A stretch of 64,000 bases of DNA from Paludibacteraceae bacterium (GTDB lineage: Bacteria; Bacteroidota; Bacteroidia; Bacteroidales; Paludibacteraceae), in NCBI GenBank assembly GCA_017446585.1, contig JAFSQL010000005.1, positions 62,001 to 126,000 on the forward strand. Reading direction: 5' to 3'. A program made the translations under genes and the position numbers. Shown piece after piece: positions 25,421 through 33,277 of the stretch; the stretch's first letter is position 1; each line of letters starts with the position of its first letter. The notes beneath the pieces were generated by a model. It was given only the letters and a program-made list of their open reading frames with translations, was not told where the DNA came from and ran no database searches.

Positions 25421-26482
25421 TCAGTCTTTGAGAATGAGCAAGGAGTCGCCGTAGCATCCGAACTTGTAGCCTTCCTTGACAGCGGTGTCATAGGCTTTCA
25501 TGATGTTGTCAAAGCCTCCGAAGGCGCACGTGGCGATGAGGAAAGGGGTGTAAGGCAAGTGGAAGTTGGTGACGAGCGCGTCCGGAACGACGCAGTCGTA
25601 AGGAGGGTAGATGAACTTGTTGGTCCATCCGTCAAACGGCTTGAGGTTGCGCATGCTGCCTACCGAAGTTTCCAAGCCTTTGAGCGTGGTGATGCCAACG
25701 CAAAGCACCTTGTTGCCATTGGCATGGGCTTGGTTGATGTTGTCGGCGGTTTGTTCGGAGATGATGAGTTGTTCGGATGTCATCTTGTGCTTGGTGAGGT
25801 CTTCGACATCGATGTCCTTGAAGTTGCCCAATCCGGCGTGCAAGGTAATCTCTTCGAAGCGTATGCCTTTGAGTTCGGCACGCTTGAGGAGGAATCGTGA
25901 GAGGTGGCATCCTGCGGCAGGAGCGACCACGGCTCCTTCTTGCGTGGCGAAGATGGTTTGGTAGTTGTCGGCATCTTCGGGCGTGACATCACGCTGCGAA
26001 CGGATATAGTCAGGAATAGGTGTCTCACCGAGCGAGAAGAGCGTGCGCTTGAATTCCTCATGCGTGCCGTCGAAGAGGAATCGAACGGAACGTCCGCGCG
26101 AGGTGGTGTTGTCGATGACTTCGGCAACGAGGCTTTCGTCCGGTCCGAAGTAAAGTTTGTTGCCAATGCGAATTTTGCGCGCCGGGTCAACGAGCACGTC
26201 CCAGAGCAACGTGGTGGCGTTCAGCTCACGGAGCAGGAACACGTCAATCATGGCGTCGGTTTTCTCCTTGTTGCCATGCAGACGCGCAGGGAAGACGCGG
26301 GTGTTATTGAGAACGAAGATGTCCTTGTCGTCAAAATAGTCGATGATGTCAGAGAAGAGTCGGTGTTCAATTTCGCCAGAGGAGAGGTGCAGCACCATGA
26401 GTCGAGAGGCGTCGCGTTCCTCGGTAGGTTGGAGGGCGATGAGGCTGTCGTTGAACTTGAAGTTGAATTTGCTAAGTTTCAT
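25421..26482 (-). CDS. queA: S-adenosylmethionine:tRNA ribosyltransferase-isomerase
   Basis: Transfers the ribosyl group of SAM to preQ1 in tRNA to make epoxyqueuosine. The 353-residue length is usual. Family blocks include the N-terminal LPxxLIA-like start (SLIALQPTEERDASRLMVL), FPARLHGNKE, GAVVAPAAGCHLSRFL, LHAGLGNFKDI, and a C-terminal FHLPYTPFLIATCAFGG. It is transcribed divergently from rpsO. In several Bacteroidetes queA follows truB; here the two are 27 kb apart and queA is paired with the S41 protease. Confidence 0.96.
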   Translation of the reverse strand: MKLSKFNFKFNDSLIALQPTEERDASRLMVLHLSSGEIEHRLFSDIIDYFDDKDIFVLNNTRVFPARLHGNKEKTDAMIDVFLLRELNATTLLWDVLVDPARKIRIGNKLYFGPDESLVAEVIDNTTSRGRSVRFLFDGTHEEFKRTLFSLGETPIPDYIRSQRDVTPEDADNYQTIFATQEGAVVAPAAGCHLSRFLLKRAELKGIRFEEITLHAGLGNFKDIDVEDLTKHKMTSEQLIISEQTADNINQAHANGNKVLCVGITTLKGLETSVGSMRNLKPFDGWTNKFIYPPYDCVVPDALVTNFHLPYTPFLIATCAFGGFDNIMKAYDTAVKEGYKFGCYGDSLLILKD

Positions 26483-26529
26483 CGTATATGAGAATTGGTT
26501 CGTTGTGCTATAGATAATTATGTGCGTGG

Positions 26530-26537
26530 CAAAGATA
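26530..26537 (-). promoter_or_regulatory. -7 box for queA
   Basis: The minus strand reads TATCTTTG, about 48 bases upstream of the queA ATG. Confidence 0.6.
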
Positions 26538-26629
26538 CGATAAGCGAACCCCCGTTGTCAAGAGTTGAAATGCCAAAGTTTCTTAAATAATTTTGGCGGA
26601 GGAGGTGGATGGAAGCGAAAAAAGTTCTA

Positions 26630-26637
26630 ATTTTGCA
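26630..26637 (+). promoter_or_regulatory. -7 box for rpsO
   Basis: TAATTTTG lies 62 bases before the rpsO ATG; a second TAATTTTG is at 26590-26597. The leader of about 55 bases could hold an S15 autoregulatory site, but no specific structure was identified. Confidence 0.5.
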
Positions 26638-26698
26638 GTCGCTTTGTCGGAAAATGGCGGAGCAAAAACAAATTATTTTCATCACAATTTTATCTTCT

Positions 26699-26968
26699 AT
26701 GTATTTAGATCCAGCAAAGAAGCAAGAGATCTTCGGTGAATACGGGAAGTCTAACACTGACACTGGCAGCGTAGAAAGCCAGGTGGCATTGTTCTCCTAC
26801 CGTATCAGCCATTTGACTGAGCATCTCAAGTCAAATCACAAAGATCATACAACGGCAAGAGCGTTGGACATGCTTGTGGGCAAGCGTCGTCGTTTGCTCG
26901 ACTACTTGAAGGAGCGCGACATTGAGCGCTACCGCGCTTTGATTAAGAAGCTCGGTCTCCGCAAGTAA
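26699..26968 (+). CDS. rpsO: 30S ribosomal protein S15
   Basis: An 89-residue primary rRNA-binding protein of the small-subunit platform. The start is MYLDPAKKQEIFGEYG; the open frame extends 30 codons upstream but that part is not S15-like. Family blocks are present: NTDTGSVESQVALFSYRI, LTEHLKSNHKDHTT and the C-terminal KRRRLLDYLK. It is monocistronic, with its own promoter and a strong terminator. In E. coli S15 represses its own translation, and an analogous leader may exist here. Confidence 0.97.
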   Translation: MYLDPAKKQEIFGEYGKSNTDTGSVESQVALFSYRISHLTEHLKSNHKDHTTARALDMLVGKRRRLLDYLKERDIERYRALIKKLGLRK

Positions 26969-26991
26969 TCGAGAGATTTCGCTTGTGAAAC

Positions 26992-27025
26992 AAAGGTCTC
27001 GTGACGAGAGTCACGAGACCTTTTT
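26992..27025 (+). terminator. intrinsic terminator after rpsO
   Basis: A 14-bp perfect stem pairs 26992-27005 with 27010-27023 around a GAGA tetraloop and runs into a T-tract. Confidence 0.93.
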
Positions 27026-27131
27026 CTTTGGAAGGCACTTAAAGAAGGACAAATAAACATTTCCGGCACTCATGATAAAGTTCTGTCCACGGAGAGCGAC
27101 TAAGGTCTGATAAACGCAGACGAAGCATGCG

Positions 27132-27845
27132 CTAGCGTTTGCGGACGGGAGTTCCGGCGCAGGAGGCGTTGTAATGTTCCAACAGGTTGGAACTGTAGTA
27201 CAACGAGGTAATCAGAAATGGTAATGAAAGCATAGACGAAATGCCCAAGACGGCAGGGGCGACCAATGGTTCTTCGATCATCAGGATGGGGAAAATTACC
27301 AAACCACTAAAAAGAATGGTTGAACCAGTCAAATAAAAAAGAGATGCTTTAAGGTTTCTTTGGTAAACTCCATGACAATAGGCATCGAGGAATTTTTCAA
27401 ATTCAGAAGGTTTCAGCACCATGTTGCCACCGACGAAGCGTTTCTTCATTTTTCCTTTTTCTGGAATGAAAACCTTTTTGTATTCAAAATGCGGGAGCGT
27501 GTCACCTGAAAATTCGGCGGCGGTATAGATTATTTTTTCGTTGGCGGATTCAGCGGCAAGCGAAGAAGGGGTCGCTTGCGCAGAAGGCGTTTGTGAAGGA
27601 GTCTTGTTGGCTTCCATCCCGAAAGACTGGACCTCGCCGTCACGATAGACCACGGAGGTGATGTCAGAGACAGGAATCACGAAGACGGGACCGTCGGTGG
27701 AGTTCGCCTTCTTGTAACGAATGGCATCGTTGGCGACTTCGGTGATGTTAGCCTCGATGAGTTTGTTGTCACGGGTGACAATCAAGTCTTGCGCAAAGGT
27801 CGCAAGGGAAAGTGACAGGAAAAGGAAGGTCAAGATTGTTCTCAT
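27132..27845 (-). CDS. uncharacterised secreted/membrane protein with N-terminal signal and C-terminal helices
   Basis: A 237-residue product. The start at 27845 gives a clean signal peptide (MRTILTFLFLSLSLATFAQ) and agrees with the -7 box at 27881. Residues about 20-75 (DLIVTRDNKLIEANITEV... VYRDGEVQSF) form a small beta-rich unit seen in many Bacteroidetes hypothetical proteins. A Ser/Thr/Pro-rich linker follows, then a middle part with KGKMKKRFVGGNMV, and two hydrophobic segments near the C-terminus (about 168-190 and 195-218). I do not recognise a function, and it shows no operon link to its neighbours. Confidence 0.65.
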   Translation of the reverse strand: MRTILTFLFLSLSLATFAQDLIVTRDNKLIEANITEVANDAIRYKKANSTDGPVFVIPVSDITSVVYRDGEVQSFGMEANKTPSQTPSAQATPSSLAAESANEKIIYTAAEFSGDTLPHFEYKKVFIPEKGKMKKRFVGGNMVLKPSEFEKFLDAYCHGVYQRNLKASLFYLTGSTILFSGLVIFPILMIEEPLVAPAVLGISSMLSLPFLITSLYYSSNLLEHYNASCAGTPVRKR

Positions 27846-27880
27846 GGTCGTAATGCTTTGATGTTTTAATATAGTCAAAG

Positions 27881-27888
27881 CAAAAATA
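27881..27888 (-). promoter_or_regulatory. -7 box for the 27.8-kb secreted protein gene
   Basis: The minus strand reads TATTTTTG, which fits TAnnTTTG, 36 bases upstream of the ATG. Confidence 0.5.
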
Positions 27889-27911
27889 GCGACGAGAAAA
27901 ATCGAAGTTGG

Positions 27912-27933
27912 AGTTTGTCAACGTTGACAAACT
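27912..27933. repeat. 22-bp perfect palindrome, copy 1 of a 19-bp direct repeat
   Basis: AGTTTGTCAACG followed by its own complement TTGACAAACT is a perfect palindrome with centre AACGTT. Its first 19 bases are identical to 28498-28516. It overlaps the last two bases of the Uma2-like gene's stop codon. Confidence 0.9.
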
Positions 27934-28438
27934 ATCGCATGAGTGTGTGGAGGTGGCAGCGGAGCACTTGTGAGTAGTCTTGACCTTCTTCCTCATAGAT
28001 TTCACCGTCGTTGCCTCTGAAGAAGCGAATCCAAGTGTTGTCGGCGAAGTTGTAGATGAAGGATTCGAGGAGGGAAGAGACGATGTCAAAGGACATCAGG
28101 ATGGTCTTGCCCGAGTAACGGTCGTTGCGGCGGGTGTGGGTGATTTCGATGGAGAGAACCGGGCGTTCGACAACTTTGTTTTTGATTTGAAAGTTCTGCC
28201 AAATGGAGATGTCGGGAGTAATCCAAACGCGGTCAGAGAGTCGTGTTTCCGTGAGGATTTCTACGTTAAATCCAAAGCGTTTCAGAAAGTTCCTGACAAA
28301 TCTCATTTGGATTTTCTGATGTGTCATGACATTGGCGGGAGCCATGCCGAGCCCAGGATTGGCGCAGAGGTTTTCGTAGTTCTCCTTTTCGTAAAGAGAC
28401 TGGAGGTAGCGGAGTTCGTCATGTGTGTATTCTTGCAT
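27932..28438 (-). CDS. Uma2-like putative endonuclease (PD-(D/E)XK fold)
   Basis: A 168-residue protein. The start at 28438 (MQEYTHDELRYL) is preferred; the longer frame to 28516 runs through the upstream palindrome. The middle carries a PD...E pattern, TPDISIW (Asp76) then VLSIEITHTRR (Glu98), followed by KTILMSF, ESFIYNF and W-IRF. This is the order seen in Uma2-family proteins, a group with a restriction-endonuclease fold and mostly unknown roles. It is flanked on both sides by the same 19-bp palindromic sequence, so it may be a separately acquired unit. No promoter box was found for it. Confidence 0.6.
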   Translation of the reverse strand: MQEYTHDELRYLQSLYEKENYENLCANPGLGMAPANVMTHQKIQMRFVRNFLKRFGFNVEILTETRLSDRVWITPDISIWQNFQIKNKVVERPVLSIEITHTRRNDRYSGKTILMSFDIVSSLLESFIYNFADNTWIRFFRGNDGEIYEEEGQDYSQVLRCHLHTLMR

Positions 28439-28497
28439 AGCGGTAAAAAGAATGATTTCCGGTAGCAAAGGTGAAGAAAAAAGGGGGAGGTGACAGC

Positions 28498-28516
28498 AGT
28501 TTGTCAACGTTGACAA
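28498..28516. repeat. 19-bp repeat, copy 2 (palindromic core of 16 bp)
   Basis: It is identical over 19 bases to 27912-27930; the palindromic core TTGTCAACGTTGACAA is at 28501-28516. On the minus strand it encodes the last codons and TGA stop of the upstream 399-residue gene. Confidence 0.9.
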
Positions 28517-29703
28517 GCGGGACGAAGAATGTCGGGGAGGGAGACGAGCTCGCGGGGGAGGCGGATGGTGCTGAGGTTGGACCTGTCATTAGAGATGACG
28601 TAGTGTTCGGAGAGTTTGAAACTGAGTTTGTCCCGGAATGATTTGTTGGCACGAGAGATGTATTGATAGAGGAGCGCAGGGTCCTCGAGGTCAATGGCGG
28701 CATCGATGGAGGCGGTCATCTTGTTGATGTCGAGACGATTGGAGATGGTCTTGTAGATGAAAAGGAGTTCGTCACGGTAGTCGGCAATTTCCTTGAGGCG
28801 GATGCCTTCGGGGTGTCGCAAGAAGAGGATGTAGAATACCTTGCAGAGCGTTCGGTTCATGTGGACATTGAGGTCGTAGTCGGGGAGCAGGAAATGGAAG
28901 TTGTCGGTAATCACAAGGCGACTAAGGTCGGAAGGGGCGGGGTCAGAGCGGAGGACTTGGAGCGTGTCCTCGGCAAGCATCTCGTGGAGGAAGTTGATGC
29001 CGCCTTCACGTTGCAGCCGCTCGATGGCGGCGTTGATACGTTTGGCTCGAGCAATGAGTTTCGCTTTTTCTCGTTTTCTTTGTTTGTATTCATCGTCGTC
29101 ATCGATGCCGTTCAGCGGGTGTTGTCCCTTCTTGTATTTGAGAGTGATGATACCTTCGTAAGGATTGAAGAAAACGAAAAGATTCCGGAGGAATTGGAAT
29201 CCATAGTCATCAGGTTTTTTGCCACTGATGAGGTCAATATTAAAGTTGTTGACCTTGTGCGTGTAAGAGTGCAGAAAAAACGGAAAATCATCAGGTGACA
29301 CGTTGGTGACATCTGTCTGAAAGAAGATGCTCTCGGGGTCATGGATGGTGTGTGGTATGAGGCGGCAAATCACGGAGTTGTCGAAGGTTGTGAAGTCGTC
29401 AATAGGGGTGCCACTTTGGTTGGCATCGCTGGCTTTCAGGTCGGGTCGCAAGGAAAGGAGGGTGTGGGCATAACCGTCGTCAAAGGAATGTCGCGGCACG
29501 TAGATAAGTTTGTAACGGAACTCAAGGGGATTGTTTTCGAGAGCGCGGTTGATGAAGGCGTTGATGGAGGTGATGTTGTCACGGACGAAGGCATTGAGCG
29601 ATGCGTTGGAACGGCTCTCGATGAAGTAGATGGTGTTGGCGGGTATGTTGAAAGCGTCACCGCAACGGGTGAGGAAGTGAGAGTCGAGTTCAAATGATTT
29701 CAT
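28504..29703 (-). CDS. uncharacterised 399-residue protein, Bacteroidetes-type
   Basis: No signal peptide or membrane helix is seen. The C-terminal third (from about RTLCKVFYILFLRHPEGIRL to the end) is a helical domain I have met in other Bacteroidetes hypothetical proteins, usually ending in an IxLPRxLV-like stretch as here (STIRLPRELVSL). A charged linker with DDDDEYKQRKREKAK splits it from the N-terminal part. Function unknown; the domain often accompanies regulatory or defence-like proteins, but that is weak evidence. Its final codons form the second 19-bp palindromic repeat. Confidence 0.6.
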   Translation of the reverse strand: MKSFELDSHFLTRCGDAFNIPANTIYFIESRSNASLNAFVRDNITSINAFINRALENNPLEFRYKLIYVPRHSFDDGYAHTLLSLRPDLKASDANQSGTPIDDFTTFDNSVICRLIPHTIHDPESIFFQTDVTNVSPDDFPFFLHSYTHKVNNFNIDLISGKKPDDYGFQFLRNLFVFFNPYEGIITLKYKKGQHPLNGIDDDDEYKQRKREKAKLIARAKRINAAIERLQREGGINFLHEMLAEDTLQVLRSDPAPSDLSRLVITDNFHFLLPDYDLNVHMNRTLCKVFYILFLRHPEGIRLKEIADYRDELLFIYKTISNRLDINKMTASIDAAIDLEDPALLYQYISRANKSFRDKLSFKLSEHYVISNDRSNLSTIRLPRELVSLPDILRPACQR

Positions 29704-29790
29704 AGGCGTGCAAGGCGGAAGGGATGGTTGCTATTTGAGAGGAGAAAGGTTTTGTAAAAATATTGATTTTCGGTGGAAAAGAAGAGTTCG

Positions 29791-29810
29791 GAGTTAAGAA
29801 TTAAGAGTTG
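29791..29810. repeat. dispersed GAGTTAAGAATTAAGAG repeat
   Basis: It matches 15185-15204 at 19 of 20 positions and lies between the 399-residue gene and the asnS terminator. Confidence 0.7.
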
Positions 29811-29845
29811 GTCATGTCTTTGCGTTAAGGCAATTGTATCTTTTA

Positions 29846-29879
29846 TGAAAAAAGCCGCAGCGGTCGGGCTGCGGCTTTT
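29846..29879 (-). terminator. intrinsic terminator after asnS
   Basis: The arms 29850-29860 and 29869-29879 pair over 11 bp (AAAAGCCGCAG and complement). On the minus strand it is followed by a T-run. Confidence 0.88.
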
Positions 29880-29907
29880 GCATTTTTTTGGGGGGAAGGA
29901 ATGAGAC

Positions 29908-31314
29908 TTAAAACTCGGCGTTTTTAGGTGTGCGAGGGAATGGGATGACATCACGGATGTTTTGCATGCCAGTGACGAAGAGGAGGAGGCGTTCGAAACC
30001 GAGTCCGAATCCACTATGAGGAGCGGATCCGAAGCGACGGGTGTCGAGATACCACCACATGTCCTTCATCGGGATGCCGAGTTGGTCAATGCGTGTCTTG
30101 AGTTTGTCGTAGTCCGCCTCACGCTCGCTGCCACCGATGATTTCACCAATGCGCGGGAAGAGCACGTCCATGGCACGTACGGTCTTGCCGTCGTCGTTCT
30201 GCTTCATGTAGAACGCTTTGATTTCCTTAGGGTAGTCGGTGAGAATGACAGGACGACGGAAGTGCTGTTCGACGAGGAATCGTTCATGTTCGCTCTGGAG
30301 GTCAGTGCCCCAAGAGACGGGGAATTCGAACTTCACGCCATTGGCTTGCGCCTCCTCAAGAATCTTGATGCCCTCGGTATAGGTGACGCGGGCGAAATTC
30401 TCAGCCACGACGCTCTGGAGTCGTGTGATGAGTTCGTTGTCCCAATGGTCGTTGAGGAAACGGAGGTCATCCTGACAGTTGTCAAGGGCGTAGCGGATGA
30501 GGTATTTGAGGAAATCCTCGGCGAGGTCCATGTTGTCGTTGATATCGTAGAACGCCATTTCGGGTTCGATCATCCAGAATTCGGCAAGGTGGCGCGGCGT
30601 GTTGCTCTCCTCGGCACGGAAGGTAGGTCCGAAGGTGTAGATTTGTCCGATGGCCAGTGCGCCAAGTTCGCCTTCCAATTGTCCGGAGACGGTGAGTCGG
30701 GTGGATTTGCCAAAGAAGTCTTGCGAGTAGTCGATTTTGCCATCATCGGTCTTAGGCGCGTTGGCGAGGTCGAGCGTAGTGACTTGAAACATTTGTCCAG
30801 CCCCTTCGGCATCGCTGCTGGTGATGAGCGGCGTGTGGAGGTAGAAGAAGCGACGATCGTTGAAGAACTTGTGGATGGCGAAAGCCATGTGGTGACGCAT
30901 GCGGAGGACGGCACCGAAGGTGTTGGTGCGCGGGCGGAGGTGAGCGATGGTGCGCAGGTATTCGAGCGTGTGTCCTTTCTTCTGCAAAGGGTATTCGAGC
31001 GGGTCCGCCTCGCCATAGACGGTGATGTCGGTGGCTTGGATTTCGACGGACTGCCCTTTGCCTTGGCTCTCGACGAGGTTGCCGACGGCACTGATGCAGG
31101 CACCCGTGGCGATGCTCTTGATGAGCGTCTCGTCAAAGCGCGCGAGGTCAACGACTATCTGTATGGTGTTGACGGTGCTGCCGTCGTTGAGTGCGATGAA
31201 GTTGACGTTCTTGTTGCCGCGTCGGGAACGAACCCAACCTTTGACGTTGATGACTTGGTTTTCGCCTTTGGCAGAGAGTGCGTCGGCGACGCTTGTCCGT
31301 CTGATATTTTCCAT
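29908..31314 (-). CDS. asnS: asparaginyl-tRNA synthetase
   Basis: Charges tRNA-Asn in the cytoplasm. The 468-residue class IIb enzyme has an N-terminal OB-fold anticodon domain ([20 protein letters not shown]), motif 2 around [20 protein letters not shown] and motif 3 near the end ([15 protein letters not shown]). It has its own -7 box (31344-31351) and a strong terminator, so it is monocistronic. The GldK-like gene upstream on the same strand ends in a separate terminator. Confidence 0.97.
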   Translation of the reverse strand: MENIRRTSVADALSAKGENQVINVKGWVRSRRGNKNVNFIALNDGSTVNTIQIVVDLARFDETLIKSIATGACISAVGNLVESQGKGQSVEIQATDITVYGEADPLEYPLQKKGHTLEYLRTIAHLRPRTNTFGAVLRMRHHMAFAIHKFFNDRRFFYLHTPLITSSDAEGAGQMFQVTTLDLANAPKTDDGKIDYSQDFFGKSTRLTVSGQLEGELGALAIGQIYTFGPTFRAEESNTPRHLAEFWMIEPEMAFYDINDNMDLAEDFLKYLIRYALDNCQDDLRFLNDHWDNELITRLQSVVAENFARVTYTEGIKILEEAQANGVKFEFPVSWGTDLQSEHERFLVEQHFRRPVILTDYPKEIKAFYMKQNDDGKTVRAMDVLFPRIGEIIGGSEREADYDKLKTRIDQLGIPMKDMWWYLDTRRFGSAPHSGFGLGFERLLLFVTGMQNIRDVIPFPRTPKNAEF

Positions 31315-31343
31315 AATGGTAAGTGTGTCAAAAAAAGTGTGCG

Positions 31344-31351
31344 CAAAGTTA
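31344..31351 (-). promoter_or_regulatory. -7 box for asnS
   Basis: The minus strand reads TAACTTTG, 29 bases before the ATG. Confidence 0.65.
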
Positions 31352-31365
31352 AAAAAAATATACAG

Positions 31366-31402
31366 AAAAAGTTGAGGGCATCAGATTTGTTCCGATGCCC
31401 TC
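31366..31402 (-). terminator. intrinsic terminator after the GldK-like gene
   Basis: The arms 31374-31382 and 31394-31402 (GAGGGCATC/GATGCCCTC) pair; the minus-strand side continues into a T-run (AACTTTTTC). Confidence 0.85.
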
Positions 31403-31449
31403 CACGAGTATTATGGTATGTGCTTATGAAAGTTTGTCGTGTTGACGTG

Positions 31450-32976
31450 TTACTCTTGGTCGCCGAGGCGTGTCATAGCGCAACGGAAGCCGATGTCGCT
31501 GGTGGACTTGCCTTGGTCGAGGTAGCGACGTTGTGAAGGGTTGAGCCAGAAGACACGGTCTTTCCAGCTACCGCCTTTGTAGACGCGGCTTCGGTTGGTG
31601 ATCTTGGAAGAAAGGAGTCCTTCGGCTTGCTCGTCAGGGTCATACATGAGTTTGGCGGCGTTGTCAGGATCCATAGGGGTCTTCCAAGCCTCTTTGTTCA
31701 TAGAGGAGCGCGCGTCGCCATCACCGTAGTTGCGGACATCGAATTTAGCGTATTTAGCCACGCTGTCACGCTCGGCAGGGATGACGTAAGCCACGCGTCC
31801 GAGGCTGTCGATGACCGGAACCAAGACTTTCTTTCCCTCTTGGGTGTTCTCATTGAGGAGCGGAGCCTTGTATTCGTTACCACGGAAGGAGTTGTATTCT
31901 TCCACTTGCTCAGGCGAGAGTTGACGATAAACGTCCATAACCCACTCGTTGACGTTGCCCGCCATGTTGTAGAGGCCGAAGCTGTTAGGCCAATAAGCGT
32001 CAACACGGTTGGTGATGGTGGCTTTGTCGTTGAGCTTGCCGCCCATACCCATCATGTCGCCTCGTCCGCGAACGTAGTTGGCCATCATTTGACCACGATA
32101 TTTCTTTTCAGGGTTACGCATTTGGTGACCAGGCCAAGGGAACATTTGCTTCTCGCCGGAGTTCTCTTCGCCTTCCTTGGCTTCAACGCCATAGGCGGCG
32201 TATTCCCACTCAGCCTCAGTAGGGAGACGGAAGTCAGGGAACATGAGTCCATCGCTCATGGTGACTTTGCGGTTTTCACCGTAGAGGTCAAGTTTAGGAC
32301 GTTTGCCTTCCTCAGGGTTGTATTCAGAGCTCATCATGTATTTGCGGGTGTTGAAGACAATGTTGTTGCGAATTTCGTCCGCATCTTCATTGTCCTTGAC
32401 ACCTTCGAAGTCAGGGAGGGTGATGATGCCCGCCTTAGCCATGATAAGTTCGTTGGTGCGGTCGGTACGCCATTGGCAGTAGTCGTTGGCTTGTTCCCAG
32501 CTAACGCCGACAACAGGGTAGTCGTTGTAAGCGACGTGGGTGAAGTAGTATTCAACGTAAGGCTCGTTGTAGGCGAGTTCGGTGCGCCAAACGAGGCTGT
32601 CAGGAGTTGCCTTGGCAATGACTTCAGGGTAGTTGTGCATGACGAGGCGCATCCAGTGGAGGTATTCGTTCCAGTTGAGGTTGGAGATTTCGTATTGGTC
32701 CATGTAGAAGGAACTAACCGTGACGCGACGTGGAATATTGTTCCAGTCACCCGGGATATCTTCTTGTGTGCGACCCATGGTAAAGGTACCACCTTGGATG
32801 AATACCATTCCAGGAGGGGTTTGCTGCTCGTACTCGGTGTTTACTTCAAAACCGCCTTGGGTTTTGTCGTTGTAAGCCCACCCCGTAACGTTGGAGACCT
32901 CTTTCTTGCCTCCGCAGGAAGCCAAGGCGATAAGTCCGACGAGGAGAGCCGATTTAGCAAAAAAATGAACTTTCAT
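31450..32976 (-). CDS. gldK: GldK/PorK-like lipoprotein with SUMF1 (formylglycine-generating-enzyme-like) domain
   Basis: A 508-residue lipoprotein (lipobox ALASC, Cys21). A formylglycine-generating-enzyme-like fold spans from FIQGGTFTMGRT (about 59-70) to GFRCAMTR at the end, with inserts, and contains RLPTEAEWEYAA and NVNEWVMDVY. In type IX secretion GldK/PorK forms a ring with GldN/PorN below the outer membrane. The neighbours here are asnS and dacA, not gldL/M/N, so it may be an isolated paralogue or a GldK-like protein with another role. It has its own promoter and terminator. Confidence 0.82.
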   Translation of the reverse strand: MKVHFFAKSALLVGLIALASCGGKKEVSNVTGWAYNDKTQGGFEVNTEYEQQTPPGMVFIQGGTFTMGRTQEDIPGDWNNIPRRVTVSSFYMDQYEISNLNWNEYLHWMRLVMHNYPEVIAKATPDSLVWRTELAYNEPYVEYYFTHVAYNDYPVVGVSWEQANDYCQWRTDRTNELIMAKAGIITLPDFEGVKDNEDADEIRNNIVFNTRKYMMSSEYNPEEGKRPKLDLYGENRKVTMSDGLMFPDFRLPTEAEWEYAAYGVEAKEGEENSGEKQMFPWPGHQMRNPEKKYRGQMMANYVRGRGDMMGMGGKLNDKATITNRVDAYWPNSFGLYNMAGNVNEWVMDVYRQLSPEQVEEYNSFRGNEYKAPLLNENTQEGKKVLVPVIDSLGRVAYVIPAERDSVAKYAKFDVRNYGDGDARSSMNKEAWKTPMDPDNAAKLMYDPDEQAEGLLSSKITNRSRVYKGGSWKDRVFWLNPSQRRYLDQGKSTSDIGFRCAMTRLGDQE

Positions 32977-33047
32977 AGCTATAAGGCTGTTTATAATTTG
33001 TGTTCAGACAGAATTGAAGCAATGGAGTTATACTCCTATTTGCGGGT

Positions 33048-33055
33048 CAAAGTTA
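33048..33055 (-). promoter_or_regulatory. -7 box for the GldK-like gene
   Basis: The minus strand reads TAACTTTG, 71 bases before the ATG. The remaining 33056-33214 is A+T-rich with no gene seen. Confidence 0.6.
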
Positions 33056-33214
33056 GATATTTATTTTATAAAGCGGTTATAAAAAAGTTAATTTTTTTTA
33101 CTTTTTAACAACTTATTTTTATAAAACACTGATTATTACATTGATAAAGATTTAATAAAAGTTATGACTATTAAAGAAGGGTAGCGGGCGGTAGGGAATA
33201 GCGTGGCGAATGAC

Positions 33215-33222
33215 TATCTTTG
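33215..33222 (+). promoter_or_regulatory. -7 box for dacA
   Basis: TATCTTTG lies 55 bases before the dacA ATG, just ahead of a dispersed repeat. Confidence 0.6.
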
Positions 33223-33223
33223 T

Positions 33224-33274
33224 CAATGAACAATGAAAGGTCCTACCGACAGGCAGGAAAGAATTAAGAATGAG
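33224..33274. repeat. split copy of the dispersed AATGAACAATGAAG / AAGAATTAAG repeat
   Basis: CAATGAACAATGAAAG (33224-33239) and AAAGAATTAAGAATGAG (33258-33274) match the two halves of the repeat seen at 18285-18327. An 18-base imperfect hairpin separates them. Confidence 0.6.
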
Positions 33275-33277
33275 CAT

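Noticed and set aside
26638..26698. S15-binding autoregulatory structure in the rpsO leader
   Set aside because: The leader is short and no pseudoknot or rRNA-like junction could be identified by eye.
29962..31536. 524-codon open frame opposite asnS
   Set aside because: asnS class II motifs are on the minus strand, and the antisense frame reads through its promoter and the next terminator.
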